This document shows, in pieces, positions 58,267 through 64,000 of a DNA stretch of 64,000 nt. The notes under the pieces were generated by a model. That model was not told where the DNA came from. It saw only the letters and a program-made list of their open reading frames with translations, and did not search any database. This DNA comes from Saccharofermentans sp. (lineage in GTDB: Bacteria; Bacillota_A; Clostridia; Saccharofermentanales; Saccharofermentanaceae), in the NCBI GenBank assembly GCA_024692105.1, contig JAILMZ010000147.1, positions 1-64,000 on the forward strand, read 5' to 3'. Positions within the stretch are counted from its first letter, which is position 1. Each line of letters starts with the position of its first letter. The position numbers and the translations under genes are program-made.

Positions 58267-60992
58267 TTCTTCTCCACATACAGTAATCCGAAAGTACCCG
58301 GACCGCAGTTTACGGAGACGGCAGGAGATGCCTGCTTGAAGTAGATCTCGTCGAACTCCATGTATTTCTCAACCTGTTCTCTGATCCAGTCCGTCTCGCG
58401 TTTGGTAAGACCGACGTAGGTGATGAAGAGGATGCTTTTATCGATCTTCGCCGCGTTGGAGAGAACGGAGTTGATATATGCCTTCCATGCACTTTCTCTC
58501 GTGCCGAAGTAAGTCATTCCGACACCCATGACGCCGTTCTTGAGTCTCAATACCGGACGGCCCATCAGTGACTTGACGAGGTTCGCGATTCCGTTTCCGA
58601 CCTGACCTGCTCTGGCGAGGAAGTCGAGGTTATCAACGATGAAACTCGTGTGTATCTTCTTCTTGTAGGTCTCGAGTTCCTTTACGATCTCCTCTGCAGA
58701 GAGACCTTCTTCGGCCATCTTGGCCGCGATGACCGCCATAAGACCCTGGCCGCTCGATACGTGTCCCGAATCGATGATGAACACATTGTCGAATGACTTG
58801 GAAGCCTCGAGCGAAGGCAGATATCCGCTGTGCTCGATCTTGCTCGAGATCGAGATGTGGATGATGTTGTTTGCATATGTAAGCTGCTTGGCGAAGAACT
58901 CTTCGACCTCTCTTACGTCAGGACTCTGAGGGAGCACGTTGTGCTTGGGGTTCTCCATGTACTTGAGTACGCCCAATGTCTCGATCTCCTTGCCGTCCTT
59001 GAACAGACCTTCGTCGGTGCGGACCTTATGCGGTATGACCGCGATGCCGTATCTCTCGATGATCTCAGGCGAGAGGTCTGCAACGGACTCTGTCGTGATG
59101 ACGATACTCTTACGTTTCTTGGAGCCGCTCATCCAGGAGATGGATTCCTGTGCGATCTCGCTCCTGTTGCCGGTGATCTTGACGATCTCCTTCGGCAGGT
59201 GGTTGAAAACCTCATTCTCAAGGGCATCGCCGCTTACGGGCTTTGCCAGATAGCCGTCGAAATTCTCTCTCTCGTAAAGCGCCCTATTCTCCTCGTCCGC
59301 ATTCGCGGTAAGGATGATGATCGCAGTCTCGCGGCATCTTCCGCCGGTCTGATCCTTGATCTTTCTTCTGCACTCGATACCGTCCATCTCGGGCATCAGG
59401 TGATCCATGAAGATGAGGTTGTACTTGATGTTCAACGTCTTGCGCAGGGCATCGGCACCGCTTGTCGCGGTATCGATGCGGATCTTGGTATCGCGCAGGA
59501 GTTTCTGGACGACCATGAGGTTGGCTTCGTTGTCATCGACGACAAGGATCCTTGCCTCCGGTGCTTCGAACCTGGGGAGGTAATCCTTCTTATGTGCAGC
59601 CGTACCGGATTTCGCGAAATCATAATTGCCGACGGTGCCGTCTCTCTCGATACGCTGCGGTATCTCGATGATGAATGTCGAACCCTTTTTGTAGACACTG
59701 TTGACGGTGATCTTACCGCCCATGAGATCTACGAGCTGCTTTACGATGGACAGACCGAGGCCCGTGCCCTCGATGTGTTTCGTGGTCGTCTCGTCAACAC
59801 GCTTGAATGCCGAGAACAGGTAGGGGATATCTTCTGACTTGATGCCGATTCCCGTATCAGAGACCGTGTAGATCATGCTGCATGTCTTGTCCTCGTGTTT
59901 CTCACATGAGACGTTGAGCGAGACGGAGCCTTCCTTCGTATACTTGATCGCGTTGTTGATGACGTTGATGAGGACCTGCTTGATGCGGACTTCATCGCCT
60001 ACGAGTTCCGCGGGAATGTCAGGGGATACGTCGACGTTGAAGTCGAGTTTCTTATCCTTTGCCCTGATCCATAGCATGCCGACGATATCAGAGAGCATGT
60101 CTCCGGTGCGGTAAGGTTCGATGAGAAGCTGCATGCTTCCCGACTGGAACTTACTCATGTCTAAGATGTCGTTGATGAGGTTGAGCAGGAGGTTGCCGGC
60201 AGCCTTGATGTTGACGGCATCTTCTACGACCTCGTCGCTGACGTCTTCTCTTAAGATCATCTCGTTAAGACCGATGATCGTGTTGATCGGCGTCCTGATC
60301 TCGTGGCTCATGTTGGAGAAGAAACTGTTCTGCGACTTATTCAGCATGTAGATCTCTTTACGCTGTTTCTCTGCCGTTACGAGCTGAACGTTAAGCCTGA
60401 ACTTCGTATAGCTCATGATGATTCCCATTACGAGTTGGAACACGGAGAAGATCATGAAGTTGGCCATTAAGTTTATTTCTATCGATCCTACGGATACTGC
60501 ATAATACAGAAATACGATTACCGATACGTTGGACAGACAGGCTGTCATAAAGTACACCAGAGGATTGAAGTAAACGCACAGAGGAACGACAAGTGCGACC
60601 GTCATGAAGAGTGTGGTATCGACTGTGCCTCTGACCATATAGTTTACGATCATGAGCGCAATGACCCAGATGTACAGTGACACGCCCATTATGTGATTGA
60701 GCACAAAGATGATCATATATCTTTCCGCATAATCCTTCATTGCACGGTGAGCACCAATGATCCATGCGGAAGCAATTGCTATGACCCAGATGTAGCATAT
60801 CTGATGGTACAGCACCGTCTCTCCGCCGAAGTAGGGAGGATAAGCAAAGGTCAGTACAAGGAACGTGATTGCCGCGATGAGCGTGATGATCATCGTAACA
60901 TATGTCGGGCCGACAGATTCGTAGTATGCGGACTTTACCGCTTCCGGGTCCTTGGATGAAGGCCTGAAGATATAACTGAACATCTCTTTCAT
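58263..60992 (-). CDS. Hybrid histidine kinase - receiver - DegV domain fusion
   Basis: A 909-residue protein. Six or so transmembrane helices fill residues ~30-195. HisKA has His230 (FFSNMSHEIRTPINTIIG), and the ATPase domain has N-box NVINNAIKYTKEG and G boxes DTGIGI and GTGLGL. A receiver domain (480-600) carries Asp530 (LIFMDHLMPEMDG). From about residue 629 to the end is a DegV/FakB-type domain: IVITTESVADLSPEIIERYG, LPQSPDV, ISISSKIEHSGYLPS, FIIDSGHVSSGQGL. DegV proteins bind a fatty acid and present it to a kinase (FakA). The fusion suggests lipid sensing or signalling at the membrane. It overlaps the genes on both sides by 4 bases. Confidence 0.92.
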   Translation of the reverse strand: MKEMFSYIFRPSSKDPEAVKSAYYESVGPTYVTMIITLIAAITFLVLTFAYPPYFGGETVLYHQICYIWVIAIASAWIIGAHRAMKDYAERYMIIFVLNHIMGVSLYIWVIALMIVNYMVRGTVDTTLFMTVALVVPLCVYFNPLVYFMTACLSNVSVIVFLYYAVSVGSIEINLMANFMIFSVFQLVMGIIMSYTKFRLNVQLVTAEKQRKEIYMLNKSQNSFFSNMSHEIRTPINTIIGLNEMILREDVSDEVVEDAVNIKAAGNLLLNLINDILDMSKFQSGSMQLLIEPYRTGDMLSDIVGMLWIRAKDKKLDFNVDVSPDIPAELVGDEVRIKQVLINVINNAIKYTKEGSVSLNVSCEKHEDKTCSMIYTVSDTGIGIKSEDIPYLFSAFKRVDETTTKHIEGTGLGLSIVKQLVDLMGGKITVNSVYKKGSTFIIEIPQRIERDGTVGNYDFAKSGTAAHKKDYLPRFEAPEARILVVDDNEANLMVVQKLLRDTKIRIDTATSGADALRKTLNIKYNLIFMDHLMPEMDGIECRRKIKDQTGGRCRETAIIILTANADEENRALYERENFDGYLAKPVSGDALENEVFNHLPKEIVKITGNRSEIAQESISWMSGSKKRKSIVITTESVADLSPEIIERYGIAVIPHKVRTDEGLFKDGKEIETLGVLKYMENPKHNVLPQSPDVREVEEFFAKQLTYANNIIHISISSKIEHSGYLPSLEASKSFDNVFIIDSGHVSSGQGLMAVIAAKMAEEGLSAEEIVKELETYKKKIHTSFIVDNLDFLARAGQVGNGIANLVKSLMGRPVLRLKNGVMGVGMTYFGTRESAWKAYINSVLSNAAKIDKSILFITYVGLTKRETDWIREQVEKYMEFDEIYFKQASPAVSVNCGPGTFGLLYVEKK

Positions 60993-63544
60993 GCCTGATC
61001 ACCTCCTTCGCTCTCCGGTGCAAATTCAAGGACATCGTCATCGCCCTCGCTATCCTCCGTCAAGAGCAGTTCTCTAATGTTTGCCGTGATACGGCCGTAA
61101 TCCCTGATCATCTGTTCGTGATTATCAAGGATGTAGTTTTCTTCGTTGTTCTTGGCTGCCATCTCGAGCGACTTTGCCTTCTCCGACAGATCGTAAATGC
61201 CGATCATCTTTGACGTGCTCTTGAGGGCGTGAACGAGTATCTCGTAGTTGTGCCAGTCGCGTGAAGTGTAATGCTTCTTCATCGCGGCAATCTTGTCTGC
61301 AGATTCCGTCGCAAACTGTATCAAGAGCGACTTGTAGAAATCCTTGTCGCCTACGCAGTACTTGAGACCGCCTTCCGTATCTATGCCGCTCTTCTTCAGT
61401 TCGGCAATAAAGTCTTTCCCGGGAGTGAGTTCGGGAGCAGGAACAGGCTCTTCTGCGACGGGTTCTTCCTGAACGGATGCTTCGTTGCCGTTCGCGTCGA
61501 CAAAGGATATCGCCGACTTGGGCAGTACCTGCTTCAAGACGCGCTCAAGTTCTTCTATCTCGACAGGCTTGCTTACGAACCCGTCGAAACCTTCAGACAG
61601 GAACATCTGCTTGGCGGAACTCATGGCATTTGCGGTAAGTGCGACTATCGGGATGGAACCGTTCAATCCGGCTACGTCTGTTCTTATGCGCTTCATTGCT
61701 TCGACACCGTCCATGCCGCTCATCATGTGGTCCATGAAGATGATGTCGAATACTTTCTCGCGGCAGATGTCTATTGATTCCTGGCCGGACATCGCGGTAT
61801 AGACCTTCATGCCGTATCTGCCGAAGATGCTCCTTCCGACAACGAGGTTCATCGATTCATCGTCAACGATGAGAGCCCTTACGCCGTCGCAGCGAAGCTT
61901 CTTGACGCTCTCTTCCTTGCTTCCTACGGAAGAGTTCAGGATTGATACGACAGGGAAGCAGTAGAACGGCTTCTCGAGCACCTTGACGTGTGTGTTCTTG
62001 GGAAGGATCATGCCTTCGTTTGCGACGACGGCAACGACCATCTCCTTGGCAAGTTCTTCAATGAGGTCAACGTTATCGTTGTATTCTTCCTCTGCGATGA
62101 ACAGATGCGTCAGATGTACGCTGCTGCGCAGGAGTTTCAGGTTCTCTGCATTGTTAACGCGGTGCATCTGGATGCCTAGGCCCTTAACGATATTAAGTAC
62201 CATGGAGTTGTAGTAGTCTCGTACAGCAGGATGGTCGTACTTCTCGAAATGCAGGAACGCACCGAGACAGAGTTTTTCGGGCGCTGCAACAGACATGCAG
62301 CTCAAAGGATCCACGACCTTCTGAGGGATACTTACATTTACTGTCGTGCCGACGTCGGGTTTGCTCTCGATCGTCATGAAGCCGCCAAGAAGCGCGACGA
62401 ATCCTGATGCGATCGCAAGACCGAGACCTAAGCCGCTGCCCTGGCGTGTACGGCTGGAATCTGCCTGGTAGAAACTGTCATAGACCTTCTCGAGTTCATA
62501 GTCGGTCATACCCTTGCCGGTGTCGGTGACCTCGATGCAGAGATTGACTCCGTAGTCGTGCGGTTCTGTCGTGATCCTCACATAGACACCGCCTGCCTGA
62601 GTGTATTTAAGTCCGTTGGTGATAAGTGCTCTTAAGATCTTCTTTATCTTGGCAACGTCGGAATTCATGACTGCCGGGATCGAAGGATCGACATCTATGA
62701 TCAGCTCGACGTTCTTGGACTTATAGTGCTTAAGATCGGTAACGAGATCGTGGAGCACGGAAGAGAGCATGTAGTCTTCGTTGTTGCAGACTGCTTTCTT
62801 ACGGTCGATCTCGGAGTAGTCTAAGATATCGCTGATCTGTTCTGCCACCTTGCGTCCGGAATCCCTTACCGCGATGAGATCGCCTTCGACCTCACGGTTC
62901 CTGGACTTGTCGATGCAAAGACTCGTAAGTCCGATGATGGCATTGACAGGCGTTCTGAGCTCATGGGATACATTGGCGAGGAAGTCGTTGAGATGCTCTG
63001 TTGCTTCAGTAAGCTGCTCGACTTCTTCCTTGGACTTTCCGAGGACCTGCAGCCACTTGTCGATGATGACCTTGGCAAACCTTCCGATGAAGAAGATCAT
63101 GACGACATGAAGAACGCAGCGTGAGATAACGAGAACATCGAATGTCTCGCCGTTTATGATCATGGTCACGATCTCATATGCCATGGTTATGTAGTATGTG
63201 AACTGGCAGAGCGTGATAAGGTGTTTCCTGCCGGTCAGAGTGTGGATCATTATGATCGCAGCCATTACGAGGGCAAGATCGAATGTGCTGGTGTTATGGA
63301 TACCGTAGAAGAAGAAACATCCCATCATGAGGATCGCATACAGCCACAGACGGACCTGCGGGGGAGTGTTATGACTTATGTGGAGTACCCATGCCGCGAT
63401 GATGCCGAGCACGATTATAAGCAGCGGCCAGATCTCCCAGCCGAGCAGGAGTGATTCTACTATCAGTATCGTCGCGAAGATGGTATAGCTTACAAGGATC
63501 GTCAGGTGTGAAGTCTGGAACAGGTCTTTATCGTTGGTACTCAT
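60989..63544 (-). CDS. Hybrid histidine kinase with receiver and HPt domains
   Basis: An 851-residue sensor. N-terminal membrane domain with about six helices (residues 14-160), a short coiled coil, HisKA His194 (FLANVSHELRTPVNAIIGL), and an ATPase domain with DTGKGM and GSGLGLGLA. Residues ~420-545 look like a degenerate receiver. A true receiver (555-675) carries Asp605 (IIFMDHMMSGMDG). A Pro/Glu linker and an HPt domain with His772 (LVHALKSTSKMIG) close the protein. It can relay His-Asp-His within itself and pass phosphate to another receiver, probably that of the neighbouring kinase or of the response regulator upstream. Confidence 0.93.
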   Translation of the reverse strand: MSTNDKDLFQTSHLTILVSYTIFATILIVESLLLGWEIWPLLIIVLGIIAAWVLHISHNTPPQVRLWLYAILMMGCFFFYGIHNTSTFDLALVMAAIIMIHTLTGRKHLITLCQFTYYITMAYEIVTMIINGETFDVLVISRCVLHVVMIFFIGRFAKVIIDKWLQVLGKSKEEVEQLTEATEHLNDFLANVSHELRTPVNAIIGLTSLCIDKSRNREVEGDLIAVRDSGRKVAEQISDILDYSEIDRKKAVCNNEDYMLSSVLHDLVTDLKHYKSKNVELIIDVDPSIPAVMNSDVAKIKKILRALITNGLKYTQAGGVYVRITTEPHDYGVNLCIEVTDTGKGMTDYELEKVYDSFYQADSSRTRQGSGLGLGLAIASGFVALLGGFMTIESKPDVGTTVNVSIPQKVVDPLSCMSVAAPEKLCLGAFLHFEKYDHPAVRDYYNSMVLNIVKGLGIQMHRVNNAENLKLLRSSVHLTHLFIAEEEYNDNVDLIEELAKEMVVAVVANEGMILPKNTHVKVLEKPFYCFPVVSILNSSVGSKEESVKKLRCDGVRALIVDDESMNLVVGRSIFGRYGMKVYTAMSGQESIDICREKVFDIIFMDHMMSGMDGVEAMKRIRTDVAGLNGSIPIVALTANAMSSAKQMFLSEGFDGFVSKPVEIEELERVLKQVLPKSAISFVDANGNEASVQEEPVAEEPVPAPELTPGKDFIAELKKSGIDTEGGLKYCVGDKDFYKSLLIQFATESADKIAAMKKHYTSRDWHNYEILVHALKSTSKMIGIYDLSEKAKSLEMAAKNNEENYILDNHEQMIRDYGRITANIRELLLTEDSEGDDDVLEFAPESEGGDQA

Positions 63545-63548
63545 AAAG

Positions 63549-64000
63549 TCACCCTCTCATCTGTAATTCTCTTTTCTTCTCTTCGATCTCGTCGTACAGG
63601 CTCTTCTGCAGAGTAACGAGTTCGATCAGGTTGTTTACGCGCATAAGCAGCACTTCGGGTACGAACGGCTTTCTTATGAAATCCATCGCGCCGAGAGACA
63701 AGCCTTCTTTCTCCGCGCCTTCGCTCTCGTCTGCGGTGAGGAAAACAACGGGGATGTTCGCAGCTGCCGTCTCAAGGGAGTGCAGCTTCTTTATCGTCTC
63801 ATAGCCGTTCATCTCAGGCATCTTCACGTCGAGCAGGATCAGGTTGGGCAGGTTCTTCTCGGTCTCGAGATACTCGATCAATGCAGAACCCGACTTAAGT
63901 GCGGTAACGTGAAGTCCGCCCGAACTCAAGATCTTGCCTGCGACTTGCAGATTGATGACATCGTCATCCACGACGACGACTCTTCTCGGTTCTCCGACAT
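63549..64000 (-). CDS. Response regulator receiver protein (5' end outside window)
   Basis: The frame is open to the window edge. The visible ~150 residues begin VGEPRRVVVVDDDVINL, so the acidic pair of a receiver domain is present. The phospho-acceptor Asp lies in LILLDVKMPEMNG, and the Lys in IRKPFVPEVLL. A C-terminal coiled coil (LYDEIEEKKRELQMRG) ends the protein with no output domain. What precedes the receiver is unknown; it could be a longer sensor. It lies 4 bases upstream of the hybrid kinase gene and is a likely partner of its HPt domain. Confidence 0.88.
   Translation of the reverse strand, partial: VGEPRRVVVVDDDVINLQVAGKILSSGGLHVTALKSGSALIEYLETEKNLPNLILLDVKMPEMNGYETIKKLHSLETAAANIPVVFLTADESEGAEKEGLSLGAMDFIRKPFVPEVLLMRVNNLIELVTLQKSLYDEIEEKKRELQMRG

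Overview
The window is chromosomal DNA from a Gram-positive anaerobe of the class Clostridia. The evidence is strong AGGAGG-type ribosome binding sites, a T-box leader, lipoprotein-anchored ABC binding proteins, zinc-type ribosomal protein S18, DUF624/AraC sugar loci, DUF6765, and a GC content that looks close to 50 percent. A fibre-degrading gut or rumen member of the Oscillospiraceae, Saccharofermentans or Lachnospiraceae type would fit, but the genus cannot be fixed from the sequence. No rRNA, tRNA, CRISPR array, integrase, transposase or insertion sequence was found.

Layout. 1-8480 is a carbohydrate locus: the end of a fucose/arabinose-type isomerase, a DUF624 membrane protein, a sugar ABC importer (binding protein plus two permeases), an AraC regulator and a GH3 glycosidase. 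A 20-21 bp phased TRRCAA repeat lies in front of the transporter and recurs in front of the GH3 gene, so the AraC protein probably controls both. 8492-18626 holds prfC, malQ, glpK, an auxin-efflux-type carrier, an SseB-like gene, a membrane-anchored unknown, prfA, and a Sua5 protein fused to a phosphatase-like domain. 18650-26210 is a core replication/translation/repair cluster: rpsF-ssb-rpsR-rplI-dnaB-tilS-hpt-ftsH. 26321-31906 is purine salvage: xpt, apparently with an AUU start, followed by a BMP-type nucleoside ABC importer. 31930-34463 is a T-box-controlled ilvBN operon.

34466-48248 is more accessory. It holds a nucleotidyltransferase-aminotransferase fusion, an operon coupling a DHH phosphoesterase to a TIR-transmembrane-beta-propeller protein and a GT39-type membrane enzyme, an acyl-CoA synthetase with its cupin-XRE regulator, an HxlR regulator and a two-component system. 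48306-49298 encodes a thiaminase I homologue without a signal peptide.

The most unusual part is 49301-55190. A 1044-residue protein carries the signature of the eukaryotic RNA-silencing (QDE-1/RDR type) RNA-dependent RNA polymerases. It is divergent from an operon of an unknown protein, an orphan ClpP-like protease and a soluble VirD4/TraG-like ATPase. This may be a remnant of a mobile element or an undescribed system.

55268-64000 holds a methyltransferase and then a minus-strand signalling operon. That operon contains a response regulator cut by the window edge, a hybrid kinase with an HPt domain, a hybrid kinase fused to a DegV (fatty-acid-binding) domain, and three downstream genes (a membrane protein, DUF6765 and DUF308-like).
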